Positions 44,315 through 53,588 of a stretch of 64,000 nt of DNA are shown here, in pieces. The notes beneath the pieces were generated by a model. The model did no database searches and was not told the DNA's origin. It worked only from the letters and a program-made list of their open reading frames with translations. Both the position numbers and the translations under genes were made by a program. Within the stretch, counting starts at the first letter, position 1. Each line of letters begins with the position of its first letter. The DNA is from Pseudomonas silesiensis (GTDB taxonomy: Bacteria > Pseudomonadota > Gammaproteobacteria > Pseudomonadales > Pseudomonadaceae): NCBI RefSeq assembly GCF_001661075.1, contig NZ_CP014870.1, forward strand, positions 4,608,501 through 4,672,500, given 5' to 3'.

Positions 44315-45349
44315 TTACTTAGCGTTAGCTTCAACCTGCGCTTCTACGCGACGGTTTACAGCACGGCCAGCGTCAGTAGCGTTGTCGGCAACTGGGCGGG
44401 TTTCGCCGTAGCCAACAGACTGAACGCGGGTCGATTCAACACCGTACTGGTTGGTCAGAACTTGCTTAACGGCGTTTGCACGACGCTCGGACAGTTTCTG
44501 GTTGTAAGCGTCAGGACCGACGGAGTCAGTGTGACCTTCAACAGTGGTGCTGGTCGATGGGTACTGCTTCATGAAGTCAGCGAGGTTTTTGATGTCGCCG
44601 TAGCTGTTAGGCTTGACTACCGACTTGTCGAAGTCGAACTTCACGTCCAGCTCAACACGAACAACTTCAGCAACTGCCGGGCAGCCATCAGCGTCAACAG
44701 TTACGTTGGCTGGGGTATCCGGGCACTTGTCGACGTTGTCGCACACGCCATCGTTGTCGCTGTCGGAGCAGACTTCAGCGGGTGCTGGAACTGGAGCAGC
44801 GGCAGGCTTGGAGCCGCCACCGAAGTTCACACCGATACCGACGCTAGGAGCCCACTCGGTGTTGCCCTGGTCGATGTTGTATTGAGCTTCAACGCCAGCA
44901 CGGGCGTAGAAGTTCTCGGTGAAGTACAGCTTGGCACCGCCGCCAACGTTGGCGAAGGTGGAGTGGTTACGACCGCCCGAACCGTTCTGGTCGATGCTCT
45001 GGTGGGAGAAACCGCCGGAGAGGTACGGACGAACCATGTCGCCTGGGTTGTTGAAGTGGTACAGACCGTCCAGAGCTGCGTTCGAGCCCTTAACGTCCTG
45101 GCCATCATCAGTTACGGCGTTGTGTACTTCGTCGTAGGCCAGACGCAGTTCAACGTCATCAGTCAGGAAGTAACCGATCGAACCACCCGGCAGGATGCCG
45201 TCGTTCTTGAAGTTACGGTCGCTATCGAAATATTGCTTCTTTGCGTAGCCTTCGATTTCCACTGCGCCTTGGCCTTGTGCCAGAGCGCCGAAAGAAGTGG
45301 CGGCAATCAAAGAACCAATGGCCAAGCCCAAGGTGTTTTTCAGTTTCAT
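44315..45349 (-). CDS. oprF: Major outer membrane porin OprF
   Basis: OprF is the general porin of Pseudomonas and links the outer membrane to peptidoglycan. The 344-residue precursor has a signal peptide (MKLKNTLGLAIGSLIAATSFGALA, cleavage before QGQG). An N-terminal 8-stranded beta barrel (about 25-185) is followed by a proline/alanine hinge (KPAAAPVPAPAE). A calcium-type linker with four cysteines (CSDSDNDGVCDNVDKC then GC) leads to a C-terminal OmpA peptidoglycan-binding domain with VEGHTDSVGPDAYNQKLSER. It lies downstream of sigX, whose sigma factor is known to drive oprF in Pseudomonas. Codon use is strongly biased, as expected for an abundant protein. Confidence 0.98.
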   Translation of the reverse strand: MKLKNTLGLAIGSLIAATSFGALAQGQGAVEIEGYAKKQYFDSDRNFKNDGILPGGSIGYFLTDDVELRLAYDEVHNAVTDDGQDVKGSNAALDGLYHFNNPGDMVRPYLSGGFSHQSIDQNGSGGRNHSTFANVGGGAKLYFTENFYARAGVEAQYNIDQGNTEWAPSVGIGVNFGGGSKPAAAPVPAPAEVCSDSDNDGVCDNVDKCPDTPANVTVDADGCPAVAEVVRVELDVKFDFDKSVVKPNSYGDIKNLADFMKQYPSTSTTVEGHTDSVGPDAYNQKLSERRANAVKQVLTNQYGVESTRVQSVGYGETRPVADNATDAGRAVNRRVEAQVEANAK

Positions 45350-45387
45350 CCGTTAAATCCCCATCTGGTGATTGTGAAGCAGTCCCG

Positions 45388-45433
45388 CAAACCGGGGGAC
45401 AACTCGGCGGCAAGTCTATCAGAACTTGCCTAC
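45388..45433. other. Hairpins in the sigX-oprF gap
   Basis: GGCAAGT/ACTTGCC (about 45412-45433, 8-base loop) and GTCCC/GGGAC (about 45383-45401) lie between sigX and oprF. Neither has a T tract. They may stabilise the oprF 5' end or partly separate it from sigX readthrough. Confidence 0.4.
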
Positions 45434-45456
45434 ACGTAAGAGATATTTGCTCTGAA

Positions 45457-46047
45457 CTAAGTTTCAGCAACGCCTGCAAATTTCTCACGCAATTTGTCTA
45501 GAGCACGTTTGTAACGCATTTTTGTCGCACTCAAACCCATGTGCATGATGTCTGCGATCTCTTGAAACTCCAGCTCTGCGACAAATCGTAGCACTAGAAT
45601 TTCACGGTCGATCGGATTCACATACACTAACCAGCGATCAAGTCCACCCTTTTCCTCGGGTTTCGGCGCCTTTTCTTCAGACGCTTCCTCGAGGGGGTCC
45701 AGACTCAAAGCATCCATCAAGCGACGCTTTCGCCGTTCTTTCCGATACTGCGTGATGCATTCGTTGTACGTGATGCTATATAGCCATGTCTTGAACTTCG
45801 ATTTCCCCTCGAAGTTCTTCAAGCCATACAACACCTTCAGCATCACTTCCTGACAGACATCGTCTGCGTCGCGATCGTTCCCAAGGTACCGTGCACAGAC
45901 GTTAAATAATGTTCTCTGGTAACGCCGCATCAGTTCTTCATAGGCGCGCGTTACGTGAAACAGCTCGGTGTGCGAGCGCGCGACCAACTCCTCATCAGAG
46001 AGCTCGCGGGGGTCGTAGCGCGTGGAGAGCGATTGAGCTTTATTCAA
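45457..46047 (-). CDS. sigX: ECF sigma factor SigX
   Basis: SigX is an extracytoplasmic-function sigma factor that, in Pseudomonas, responds to envelope and membrane stress and controls oprF, fatty-acid and cmaX-crfX-cmpX genes. The 196-residue protein has sigma region 2 (about 30-100, FNVCARYLGNDRDADDVCQE and FKTWLYSITYNECITQYRKE). An acidic linker (LEEASEEKAPKPEEKGG) precedes sigma region 4 (about 140-190, LVLRFVAELEFQEIADIMHM). No anti-sigma gene is adjacent, in contrast to many ECF factors. The frame opens at a TTG at 46047 (MNKAQSLSTRYDPRELSDEE). I keep it because the conserved N-terminus requires it, although no strong ribosome site is visible. Confidence 0.95.
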   Translation of the reverse strand: MNKAQSLSTRYDPRELSDEELVARSHTELFHVTRAYEELMRRYQRTLFNVCARYLGNDRDADDVCQEVMLKVLYGLKNFEGKSKFKTWLYSITYNECITQYRKERRKRRLMDALSLDPLEEASEEKAPKPEEKGGLDRWLVYVNPIDREILVLRFVAELEFQEIADIMHMGLSATKMRYKRALDKLREKFAGVAET

Positions 46048-46078
46048 AACAAGTCGGGCCGACAGTCAGGTCAATGTC

Positions 46079-46110
46079 CGCCGCGGCCCTTGCGGGCTTT
46101 CAGCGGCGGC
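46079..46110. other. GC-rich hairpin between cmpX and sigX
   Basis: CCGCCG (46079 side) pairs with CGGCGG around an inner GGCCCTTGCGGGC-like stem. There is no T tract, so it may be a weak transcript barrier or a processing element between cmpX and sigX. Confidence 0.35.
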
Positions 46111-46133
46111 ATACATTAGCAGGGTTTGCCGGG

Positions 46134-46958
46134 TTAGCGGCTACTCACATGCTGCTCCAGGAGGATCCGATTGGAGAGAGAGACTAGCTCACCCTCATCG
46201 GTCAGCAATGTGGTTTTAACCGTGCCGATCTCTTCGATCTGACCTTCGACCTCGCCAACGCTCACTTGTTGCCCAACCTGATACAACTCACGCACATAGA
46301 TTCCCGCAAGAATCTGCCCGGCAATTTCCCGGCTTCCCAATCCCATGGCCAGCGCAACCGCCAGACCAACGGTAATCAAAACGATCACAATCACATGGTT
46401 GAGCAGGTCAGTCTTGACCTCCAACTGGCTGATCGCGACCGAAATACTGATGATAATCACCAGGCCTTGGGCAATTCGCCCCAGGCCGGCAGCGTAATCC
46501 AGTCCTACACCCTCTGCCGCTCCACGCACCAGCCCATTGGCCAATTGCGCCAGCAACACACCCACCAGCAGCACCAGCGCGGCACCGAATACCTTCGGCA
46601 AATATAGCGCAAGCATATCCAGCGTAGCTGAAACTCGTTCAAGTCCAAGGGATTCTGCGGCCGAAACCAAAAAAATCAGCAGGACGAACCAGTAGACGAT
46701 CTTCCCGATCAACGTCGAGATCGGCACTTGCAGACCGGCCCGGGACAGCAATTTGGTCAGGCCGGTACCGCCCATCAGACGATCGAGTCCCAGCTTGGCG
46801 AGCAACTTGGACAACAAAGTGTCCAAAAGTTTCGCAACGACGAAACCCAATAGCAAAACAACCAGTGCACCGAACAGGTTCGGGATGAAATTCGCAACCT
46901 TGGTCCATAACGCAGTCATTGCAGTGACGAGGCTCTGAGTCCAGAGATCAAGTTCCAT
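46134..46958 (-). CDS. cmpX: MscS-family mechanosensitive channel CmpX
   Basis: This 274-residue inner-membrane protein is a small MscS-type channel. It has transmembrane segments at about 15-40 (FIPNLFGALVVLLLGFVVAK), 75-95, 110-135 and 150-185. A conserved pore-side segment is GLAVALAMGLGSREIAGQILAG, and a short cytoplasmic beta domain (GQQVSVGEVEGQIEEIGTV) with LLTDEGELVSLSN completes it. It corresponds to CmpX, encoded beside sigX and reported to affect SigX activity in Pseudomonas. I use the ATG at 46958 (MELDLWTQSLV); a TTG two codons earlier is in frame. The upstream crfX stop is 2 bases away, so crfX and cmpX are coupled. Confidence 0.92.
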   Translation of the reverse strand: MELDLWTQSLVTAMTALWTKVANFIPNLFGALVVLLLGFVVAKLLDTLLSKLLAKLGLDRLMGGTGLTKLLSRAGLQVPISTLIGKIVYWFVLLIFLVSAAESLGLERVSATLDMLALYLPKVFGAALVLLVGVLLAQLANGLVRGAAEGVGLDYAAGLGRIAQGLVIIISISVAISQLEVKTDLLNHVIVIVLITVGLAVALAMGLGSREIAGQILAGIYVRELYQVGQQVSVGEVEGQIEEIGTVKTTLLTDEGELVSLSNRILLEQHVSSR

Positions 46959-46960
46959 AT

Positions 46961-47209
46961 TCAATCAGCCTTATCTGCAGTGCGAGCGGTAGGTTTACGG
47001 TGACGGGAGACCGGCGAGACGTGGGCCGATCCGTTATTCAAGGCAATCATCAGCGCGGGCAGCCAGCGGCCCAGCAGGCTGAACAGATCACCGGCGCCGA
47101 CCTGGCGGTTGGCGGTTTTCAGTACACGGCCAAGGCACGCATCGTCGTCCCGGGTGGACGGTGATGCCTTGAGCATGTCACGCAAAGACTGTTCGAACGG
47201 ATCGTGCAT
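46961..47209 (-). CDS. crfX: Small CrfX-type protein of the sigX locus
   Basis: The 82-residue protein begins MHDPFEQSLRDMLKASPSTR and has a short hydrophobic helix (LFSLLGRWLPALMIALNN). Its C-terminus is basic and polar (SRHRKPTARTADKAD). It occupies the position of crfX between cmaX and cmpX in the conserved Pseudomonas envelope-stress locus. Its biochemical function is not established. I use the ATG at 47209 because it has the best agreement with the conserved start; the frame extends upstream without support. The stop is 2 bases before the cmpX ATG, so translation is probably coupled. Confidence 0.8.
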   Translation of the reverse strand: MHDPFEQSLRDMLKASPSTRDDDACLGRVLKTANRQVGAGDLFSLLGRWLPALMIALNNGSAHVSPVSRHRKPTARTADKAD

Positions 47210-47273
47210 ACGCACCTCTCGTGATGTCTGAGAAAAGACGCGATCAAATTTGCCCGGGTCACATGGCACACCG

Positions 47274-48269
47274 TCAGACCCAGCGCAAACGTCGGAATAA
47301 CCACCACTGCCCCAGTGCCACAGAGAGCATCAACAGACAGGCTACGGGGAAGCCATAAGGGCTTTCGGAGAACGGGATTCCGCCGACGTTGATCCCCAGA
47401 AGACCGGTCAGAAAACTCATCGGCAAAAAGATCCCGGTGATGATCCCGAAGCGGTACATCGTGCGGCTCATGCGCACGCTCAAACGTCTATCTTCGGCCT
47501 CGAGGACCAGCCCCACCCGCTCCCGGGTCAATTCCAGCTCCTCCAGATAACGGGTCAGGCTGTTGTTCAATTCGTTCCAGTAATCGCCATCGTCCTCGAC
47601 GAACCAGGGTAGTTTTATCCGTGTCAGCTGACCGAAAATATCCCGTTGCGGAGCGAGAAAACGTTTGAGCGCAGCCGCCCTGCGCCGGATCTGCAAAACG
47701 GCTCCATGCTCGGGAGTGTACCGTTCGTCGGTATCCAGCTTTTCTTCTTCCTCATCGACCACTTCCGAGAGGCAACTGACCAGATCCTGCACCTTGTTGG
47801 TGAGGTACTGAGCCATATAAAGGATGAGTTCAGAGGCGGTTTTCGGTCCTTTGCCTTCCGCGAGCTGCACCAGCAGTTCATCGGTGGCGCGCAATGGACG
47901 CAACCGCAGGGATATGATCCGCTTGGCCGAGGCGAAGATCCGCACCGACACCATGTCTTCCGGTTCGGCCCCGGGGTTGAGGTTGACCCCGCGCAAAAAC
48001 AGCAGCAGTTCGGAGTCCGGCAATGGCAGAAGCCGCGGCCGGGTGTTTTCTTCGAGCAGCAGGTCACAGCTGAATTCGCTCAGGCCGCTGGATTTACGCA
48101 GCCAGGTGTGGGTTTGCGGGTGACTGCGGTCCCAGTGCAGCCACAGGCTTTCATGGGCCTGCAGCTGCAAGTCATCGAGTTCAGTCCGGGCTATCGAACG
48201 CGCACCGCCTTTACCGTCCAGCACCAGGGCATGTACCAGCCCCCACTGCGCGTTTTCTTCCTCGAACAT
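47274..48269 (-). CDS. cmaX: CorA-family divalent cation transporter (CmaX/ZntB-like)
   Basis: The 331-residue protein matches the 2-TM GxN superfamily. A large N-terminal cytoplasmic domain has the long stalk helices (VQDLVSCLSEVVDEEEEKL and LELTRERVGLVLEAEDRRL). Two C-terminal membrane helices (about 270-292 and 303-322) follow. The pore motif is GINVGG in LTGLLGINVGGIP, a ZntB-type variant of the GMN signature of CorA. Zinc or another divalent metal is therefore possible, and the direction of transport is uncertain. I use the ATG at 48269, with AGGGG about 8 bases upstream; GTG at 48275 is an alternative. It heads the cmaX-crfX-cmpX group. Confidence 0.9.
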   Translation of the reverse strand: MFEEENAQWGLVHALVLDGKGGARSIARTELDDLQLQAHESLWLHWDRSHPQTHTWLRKSSGLSEFSCDLLLEENTRPRLLPLPDSELLLFLRGVNLNPGAEPEDMVSVRIFASAKRIISLRLRPLRATDELLVQLAEGKGPKTASELILYMAQYLTNKVQDLVSCLSEVVDEEEEKLDTDERYTPEHGAVLQIRRRAAALKRFLAPQRDIFGQLTRIKLPWFVEDDGDYWNELNNSLTRYLEELELTRERVGLVLEAEDRRLSVRMSRTMYRFGIITGIFLPMSFLTGLLGINVGGIPFSESPYGFPVACLLMLSVALGQWWLFRRLRWV

Positions 48270-48294
48270 CCTCACCCCTTTGTCAGACGCCAGC

Positions 48295-48786
48295 TTATTC
48301 AGGCATTTCCAGCGGGCTTGGCGAGATGATCACGCCGTTGTTGTCCGCATAAATGTAATGGCCCGGGTGGAACGTCACGCCGGCAAAGGTCACAGGCACG
48401 TTGAGATCGCCGACACCACGCCTGTTGGATTTCCTCGGGTGGCTGGCGAGGGCCTGAACGCCCAGATCGGTCTGCGCGATGATATCTACGTCGCGGATGC
48501 AACCGTAGATCACCAGCCCTTCCCAACCGTTTTTCGCGGCTTTCTCGGCCAGCATGTCACCCAGCAACGCATGACGCAGGGAACCGCCACCGTCGACCAC
48601 CAGCACTTTGCCATTCCCCTTGAGCTCGACCTGCTCCTTTACCCGCGAATTGTCTTCGAAACATTTGATGGTCACGATTTCACCACCGAAAGAATCACGG
48701 CCGCCGAAATTGCTGAACATCGGTTCCAGCACCTGTACCAGCTCCGGATAGGCGTCGCACAGGTCAGGCGTGAGGTAATGTTTCAT
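48295..48786 (-). CDS. rraA: RraA-family protein, ribonuclease E regulator
   Basis: In E. coli RraA binds RNase E and inhibits it. Some close relatives instead act as 4-hydroxy-4-methyl-2-oxoglutarate/oxaloacetate lyases. The 163-residue protein is typical in length. It begins [20 protein letters not shown] and has [22 protein letters not shown], the ring-forming [20 protein letters not shown] and [21 protein letters not shown]. The G-x20-R-D residues needed for aldolase activity (GDM ... RD) are present, so lyase activity cannot be excluded. It lies between the esterase-like gene and cmaX, all leftward. Confidence 0.92.
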   Translation of the reverse strand: MKHYLTPDLCDAYPELVQVLEPMFSNFGGRDSFGGEIVTIKCFEDNSRVKEQVELKGNGKVLVVDGGGSLRHALLGDMLAEKAAKNGWEGLVIYGCIRDVDIIAQTDLGVQALASHPRKSNRRGVGDLNVPVTFAGVTFHPGHYIYADNNGVIISPSPLEMPE

Positions 48787-48918
48787 CGAGAAACTCCTGT
48801 AGAGAGGAAGGCAAGCACGAACATCACTGAGGGCACAGCCATCGAAAATGACCAGAACAACTCAACGCGTCATATCTTAGCCGCAAGCCGATGAGAGCGA
48901 AATGCCCTTGTTAGAGCG

Positions 48919-49914
48919 TCAGGCTCGGATCGCCGTGACCAAATCCGTTTTTTCGCCGAGCAACGGTGTGCGCTGATCAGTCAGCCAGCGAGCGACCAAT
49001 GGCCAGACTTCGGTCTGGGCCGCTTTGCTGACGAGCATTTCCACGTGACCGAAATTATCGCCAAAGCCCTGTTCGCGACCCAGGGTAATGAATTGTTTAT
49101 GCTCGGAACCCACCTGATCGAACAGTTTTTGACAAGCCCAGGCCGGATCCTGATGGTCACCCGTGGCACTCACGGCCAGCACGGGCAACTTGACGTCGGC
49201 CAGTCCGGCCCACCAATCCTTGTCGGCATCGCCAAAACGCCCGAACAGGCCATACCAGCGCATGCTTTCCAGCGCCAGGCCAATGGGCTCGTCCTCCGGG
49301 CCGCGCTTGAGCCGCGACCCCGACAGCTGGGCAAAACGCTTGAGAATAAAGCGCCCGCTCCACTCCACCGGCGGAAATTTCAACGGCCAGTAGGTGCGGC
49401 TGACCTGTGTGCCGAAGAAGGCCGCCGACGCCACGAGCGCTTCGCCGATGTAGTCACCGCCCAATGCCGCAGCCAGCGTAATGCCGCCGAGGGAGTGACC
49501 GATCCAGTGCGGGACCTGGTCACTTTGCTCACGCACGAAGGCGCCAATGGCAGGCAAATCGTATCGAGCGTAGTCGGCAACGCGGTTGTTGCGATAGTTC
49601 TGGTTGCGCTGGGACAGGCCATGACCGCGCATTTCCGCGATCCACACATCGAAGCCCAGGCGCGCCAGATAAGCGCCCAGCCCCAGGCCTTTGGGGGAAA
49701 ACCAGAAACGGCGATTGGAAAAGCTGCCATGCAACAGGATCACCGGCACGCCACGCACGGCGGGCTCGTCGGCCAAGCCAAGACGTGTCACAGCCAGTTC
49801 GACGGTGCCGTCGGGGCTGTTGCCGGGTTTCAAACGATAGACATCTTCGCTCAGATCACCGCGTCGTTCGGCGCTGATCAGGGCGACAGGAAATAGGTTG
49901 CTGCTGCTTTGCAT
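48919..49914 (-). CDS. Alpha/beta-hydrolase fold protein, esterase-like
   Basis: The 331-residue protein has an alpha/beta-hydrolase core. The oxyanion region is VILLHGSFSNRRFW, the nucleophile elbow is GHSLGG (in HWIGHSLGGITLAAAL), a catalytic acid is likely in LAVSATGDHQDPA, and the histidine is near FGHVEML. No clear signal peptide is seen, so it is probably cytoplasmic. The substrate is unknown. The equivalent gene is conserved between rraA and ppsA in Pseudomonas. I use the ATG at 49914 (MQSSSNLFPVALISAERRG). A strong terminator lies only about 12 bases upstream of this codon, so its promoter must overlap the terminator or transcripts must read through. Confidence 0.87.
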   Translation of the reverse strand: MQSSSNLFPVALISAERRGDLSEDVYRLKPGNSPDGTVELAVTRLGLADEPAVRGVPVILLHGSFSNRRFWFSPKGLGLGAYLARLGFDVWIAEMRGHGLSQRNQNYRNNRVADYARYDLPAIGAFVREQSDQVPHWIGHSLGGITLAAALGGDYIGEALVASAAFFGTQVSRTYWPLKFPPVEWSGRFILKRFAQLSGSRLKRGPEDEPIGLALESMRWYGLFGRFGDADKDWWAGLADVKLPVLAVSATGDHQDPAWACQKLFDQVGSEHKQFITLGREQGFGDNFGHVEMLVSKAAQTEVWPLVARWLTDQRTPLLGEKTDLVTAIRA

Positions 49915-49925
49915 AATGCTCTTGC

Positions 49926-49959
49926 ACAAAAAAGGGCGGCTTCCAGAGGAGCCCGCCCT
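49926..49959 (-). terminator. Terminator downstream of ppsA
   Basis: On the minus strand AGGGCGGGCTCC pairs with GGAAGCCGCCCT, followed by T6. It lies after the ppsA stop and BIME, directly ahead of the hydrolase start codon. Confidence 0.85.
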
Positions 49960-50005
49960 GCTTGAATCTCTGAAGAAACCGGTCATCGACCGCGCCGCCA
50001 ATCAT

Positions 50006-50119
50006 TGTAGGAGCGAGCTTGCTCGCGATGGTCGCCAACGATGACGCGTTTATTCTGAATAAACGCGGTGTTCAGCCGTCCATCGCGAGCAATCGAGCGT
50101 CGACCGGCTGCTCCTACAG
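50006..50119. repeat. BIME between ppsA and the hydrolase gene
   Basis: TGTAGGAGCGAGCTTGCTCG pairs with a diverged right arm (GCGAGCAATCGAGCGTCGAC, then GGCTGCTCCTACAGG). The right copy has more substitutions than other BIMEs in the window. Confidence 0.8.
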
Positions 50120-50121
50120 GA

Positions 50122-52497
50122 TCAAGCCGAGGCTTGACCTTCCGCCAGGAAGAACCAGGTTTCCAGCACGGAATCAGGGTTCAACGAAACGCTTTCAATG
50201 CCCTGCTCCATCAGCCACTTGGCCAGATCAGGGTGGTCCGAAGGGCCCTGACCGCAGATGCCGATGTACTTGCCGGCCTTGTTACAGGCCTGGATCGCGT
50301 TGGCCAACAGCTTCTTGACCGCCGGATTACGCTCGTCGAACAAGTGCGCGATGATCCCGGAGTCACGGTCCAGGCCCAGGGTCAGCTGGGTCAGGTCGTT
50401 GGAACCGATGGAGAAGCCGTCGAAGAACTCGAGGAACTCTTCGGCGAGGATCGCGTTGGACGGTAGCTCGCACATCATGATGATGCGCAGACCATTCTCG
50501 CCGCGGGCCAGGCCATTTTCGGCTAACAGATCGATCACCTGGCTAGCTTCGCCCAGTGTACGGACGAACGGCACCATGATTTCAACGTTGGTGAGGCCCA
50601 TCTCGTTACGTACGCGCTTGAGGGCGCGGCACTCGAGCTCGAAGCAGTCACGGAACGCTTCGCTGATGTAACGCGAAGCACCGCGGAAGCCCAGCATCGG
50701 GTTTTCTTCTTCCGGCTCGTAGAGCTTGCCGCCGATCAGGTTGGCGTATTCGTTGGACTTGAAGTCCGACAGACGCACGATGACCTTTTTCGGGGTGAAC
50801 GCAGCAGCCAGGGTGCTGATGCCTTCAACCAGTTTGTCGACATAGAAGCCAACCGGATCGTCGTAACCGGCGATGCGCTTGTCGACGCTGTCCTTGATGT
50901 CCTGTGGCAGACCGTCGTAGTTCAACAGCGCTTTCGGATGAACACCGATCATGCGGTTGATGATGAATTCCAGGCGGGCCAGGCCCACACCGGCGTTCGG
51001 CAGTTGCGCGAAGTCGAAGGCGCGATCCGGGTTGCCGACGTTCATCATGATCTTGAACGGTAGATCCGGCATGGCATCCACGGAGTTCTTCTTGATGTCG
51101 AAGCCCAGTTCGCCTTCGAAGATGTAGCCGGTGTCGCCTTCAGCGCAGGAAACGGTCACGCCCTGGCCGTCCTGCAACAGCTGGGTGGCGTTGCCGCAAC
51201 CGACCACGGCCGGGATGCCCAGCTCGCGAGCGATGATCGCCGCGTGGCAGGTACGGCCGCCACGGTTGGTGACGATGGCGCTGGCGCGCTTCATGACCGG
51301 TTCCCAGTCCGGGTCGGTCATGTCGGAGACCAGTACGTCGCCTGGCTGGACCTTGTCCATCTCGGACACGTCCTTGATGATGCGGACCTTGCCGGCGCCG
51401 ATGCGCTGGCCGATGGCGCGACCTTCAACCAGCACGGTGCCGGTTTCTTTCAACAGGTAGCGTTCCATGACGTTGGCCGAGGTACGGCTCTTCACGGTTT
51501 CAGGACGGGCCTGAACGATATAGAGCTTGCCGTCGTCGCCGTCTTTGGCCCACTCGATGTCCATCGGGCACTTGTAGTGCTTCTCGATGATCATCGCTTG
51601 CTTGGCCAGCTCGCTGACTTCGGCGTCGCTCAGGCAGAAACGGGCGCGATCGGCCTTGTCGACGTCGATGGTCTTGACCGATTTACCGGCCGTGGCCACT
51701 TCGCCGTAGATCATCTTGATGGCTTTGCTGCCCAGGTTGCGACGCAGGATGGCCGGACGACCGGCTTCCAGCGTGCCTTTGTGGACGTAGAATTCATCCG
51801 GGTTCACCGCGCCTTGTACGACGGTTTCACCCAGGCCGTAGGCGCCGGTGATGAACACCACGTCACGGAAGCCCGATTCGGTATCGAGGGTGAACATCAC
51901 GCCGGCGGTGCCGGTTTCGGAGCGGACCATGCGCTGCACGCCGGCCGACAGGGCCACCAGCTTGTGGTCGAAGCCCTGGTGGACGCGGTAGGAGATGGCG
52001 CGATCGTTGAACAGCGAGGCGAACACTTCTTTCGCCGCGCGAATGACGTTTTCGACGCCACGGATGTTCAGGAAGGTTTCCTGCTGACCGGCGAAGGAAG
52101 CGTCCGGCAAGTCTTCAGCGGTCGCCGAAGAGCGCACGGCCACGGCCATGTCAGGGTTGCCGGCCGACAGCGTGGCGAACGCGGTGCGGATTTCGGCGTT
52201 GAGCTTCTCGGGGAATTCGGCTTCCATGATCCATTGGCGGATCTGCGCACCGGTCTTGGCCAGGGCGTTCACATCTTCGACGTCCAGCGCGTCGAGCGCG
52301 GCATGGATCTGATCGTTCAGGCCGCTCAGCTCCAGAAAATCACGATAAGCCTGAGCTGTCGTGGCGAAGCCACCGGGCACCGATACACCGGCACCGGCCA
52401 GGTTACTGATCATCTCGCCCAGGGATGCGTTCTTGCCCCCTACGTGCTCCACATCATGGACGCCGAGCTTATCGAGGGAAACTACGTACTCTACCAA
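50122..52497 (-). CDS. ppsA: Phosphoenolpyruvate synthase
   Basis: PpsA makes PEP from pyruvate and ATP for gluconeogenesis. The 791-residue protein has the N-terminal ATP-grasp domain ([34 protein letters not shown]). The phosphohistidine swivel domain follows, with the catalytic histidine in [20 protein letters not shown]. The C-terminal PEP-binding barrel has [26 protein letters not shown] and [15 protein letters not shown]. The start is a TTG at 52497 ([19 protein letters not shown]), with GGAG about 8 bases upstream; the conserved N-terminus requires it. It is divergent from ppsR, which encodes its regulator, across a 174-bp shared promoter region. Confidence 0.97.
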   Translation of the reverse strand: MVEYVVSLDKLGVHDVEHVGGKNASLGEMISNLAGAGVSVPGGFATTAQAYRDFLELSGLNDQIHAALDALDVEDVNALAKTGAQIRQWIMEAEFPEKLNAEIRTAFATLSAGNPDMAVAVRSSATAEDLPDASFAGQQETFLNIRGVENVIRAAKEVFASLFNDRAISYRVHQGFDHKLVALSAGVQRMVRSETGTAGVMFTLDTESGFRDVVFITGAYGLGETVVQGAVNPDEFYVHKGTLEAGRPAILRRNLGSKAIKMIYGEVATAGKSVKTIDVDKADRARFCLSDAEVSELAKQAMIIEKHYKCPMDIEWAKDGDDGKLYIVQARPETVKSRTSANVMERYLLKETGTVLVEGRAIGQRIGAGKVRIIKDVSEMDKVQPGDVLVSDMTDPDWEPVMKRASAIVTNRGGRTCHAAIIARELGIPAVVGCGNATQLLQDGQGVTVSCAEGDTGYIFEGELGFDIKKNSVDAMPDLPFKIMMNVGNPDRAFDFAQLPNAGVGLARLEFIINRMIGVHPKALLNYDGLPQDIKDSVDKRIAGYDDPVGFYVDKLVEGISTLAAAFTPKKVIVRLSDFKSNEYANLIGGKLYEPEEENPMLGFRGASRYISEAFRDCFELECRALKRVRNEMGLTNVEIMVPFVRTLGEASQVIDLLAENGLARGENGLRIIMMCELPSNAILAEEFLEFFDGFSIGSNDLTQLTLGLDRDSGIIAHLFDERNPAVKKLLANAIQACNKAGKYIGICGQGPSDHPDLAKWLMEQGIESVSLNPDSVLETWFFLAEGQASA

Positions 52498-52671
52498 GGT
52501 GATCTCTCCACTAACTGTGTTGGATAAGCTCAGAAGCCGGCTGCTCCAGGGAGCGTTTGCCAGCTGTATGGCCTGGACCTGGAAAATAAGTGAGAATGCG
52601 GGCCACTGGCGGCCGGCAAATCGCGCCTATCATATCCAAGATTCGTCACTAGCTTAAGGCCCAAGGTGCAA
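52498..52671. promoter_or_regulatory. Shared promoter region of ppsA and ppsR
   Basis: This 174-bp divergent gap must drive both genes. It contains a short inverted repeat (GCTCC...GGAGC, about 52537-52550) and an AT-rich TATCAT (about 52628-52633) that could be a -10 box for ppsR. I could not identify a specific regulator site. Confidence 0.35.
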
Positions 52672-53490
52672 ATGAAACGATCTGCCTTCTTTATTTCCGA
52701 CGGTACCGGCATCACAGCCGAAACCCTCGGCCAAAGCCTTCTGGCGCAGTTCGAAAACATTACCTTCAGCAAATTCACGCGACCGTACATCGACAACGCG
52801 GATAAAGCGCGGGCCATGGTACAACAAATCAACAAAGCCGCCGAAAACGACGGCTTCCGGCCGATCATCTTCGACACCATCGTCAATCAGGACATCCGTG
52901 AGATCCTCGCAACGTCCAATGGTTTCATGATCGACATATTCTCGACCTTTCTGGCGCCTCTTGAACAGGAATTGACCGAGCATTCTTCGTACACCGTCGG
53001 CAAGTCCCACTCGATTGGCAGCAACTCCAATTACATGGAACGCATCGAGGCGGTCAACTTCGCCCTCGACAACGACGACGGTGCGCGCACGCATTATTAC
53101 GACAAGGCGGACCTGATCCTAGTGGGCGTGTCGCGTTGTGGTAAGACGCCGACGTGTCTGTACATGGCCATGCAATTCGGCATCCGCGCAGCCAATTACC
53201 CGTTGACCGAAGACGACATGGAGCGCCTGCAGCTGCCGACGGCCCTGCGCACCCACCAGCACAAGCTGTTCGGCCTGACCATCGACCCGGACCGCCTCAC
53301 CGCGATCCGCCACGAGCGCAAGCCCAACAGCCGCTATTCGAGCTACGCCCAGTGCGAGTTCGAAGTGCGCGAGGTGGAGAACCTGTTTCGTCGCGAGAAC
53401 ATCCCGCACATCAACTCCACGCATTTCTCCGTTGAGGAAATTTCGGCGAAGATTCTGGTGGAGAAAGGGGTTGAGCGGCGGTTCAAGTAA
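52672..53490 (+). CDS. ppsR: PEP synthase regulatory protein (kinase/pyrophosphorylase)
   Basis: PpsR (DUF299 family) inactivates PEP synthase by ADP-dependent phosphorylation of a threonine near its catalytic histidine and reactivates it by phosphate-dependent dephosphorylation. The 272-residue protein is full length. It begins [20 protein letters not shown] and carries the P-loop [15 protein letters not shown] (about 150-165) and the block [14 protein letters not shown]. It ends with the conserved segment in [21 protein letters not shown] use the ATG at 52672, with AAGG about 6 bases upstream, not the GTG at 52666. Divergence from ppsA is the usual arrangement. The REP array begins about 30 bases after its stop. 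Confidence 0.96.
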   Translation: MKRSAFFISDGTGITAETLGQSLLAQFENITFSKFTRPYIDNADKARAMVQQINKAAENDGFRPIIFDTIVNQDIREILATSNGFMIDIFSTFLAPLEQELTEHSSYTVGKSHSIGSNSNYMERIEAVNFALDNDDGARTHYYDKADLILVGVSRCGKTPTCLYMAMQFGIRAANYPLTEDDMERLQLPTALRTHQHKLFGLTIDPDRLTAIRHERKPNSRYSSYAQCEFEVREVENLFRRENIPHINSTHFSVEEISAKILVEKGVERRFK

Positions 53491-53519
53491 TTCTTTAGCG
53501 CCTGCCCGGCCGCCATCGC

Positions 53520-53588
53520 GTAGGAGCCAGGCTTGCCGGCGAAGGCTCACTCGAGGACGCCTTCGCCGGCAAGCCTGGCTCCTACAGG
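53520..53588. repeat. BIME at the head of the 48-bp array
   Basis: TAGGAGCCAGGCTTGCCGGC and its inverted partner form a classic BIME directly after ppsR. The right arm is the founder-type unit of the tandem array that follows. Confidence 0.9.
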
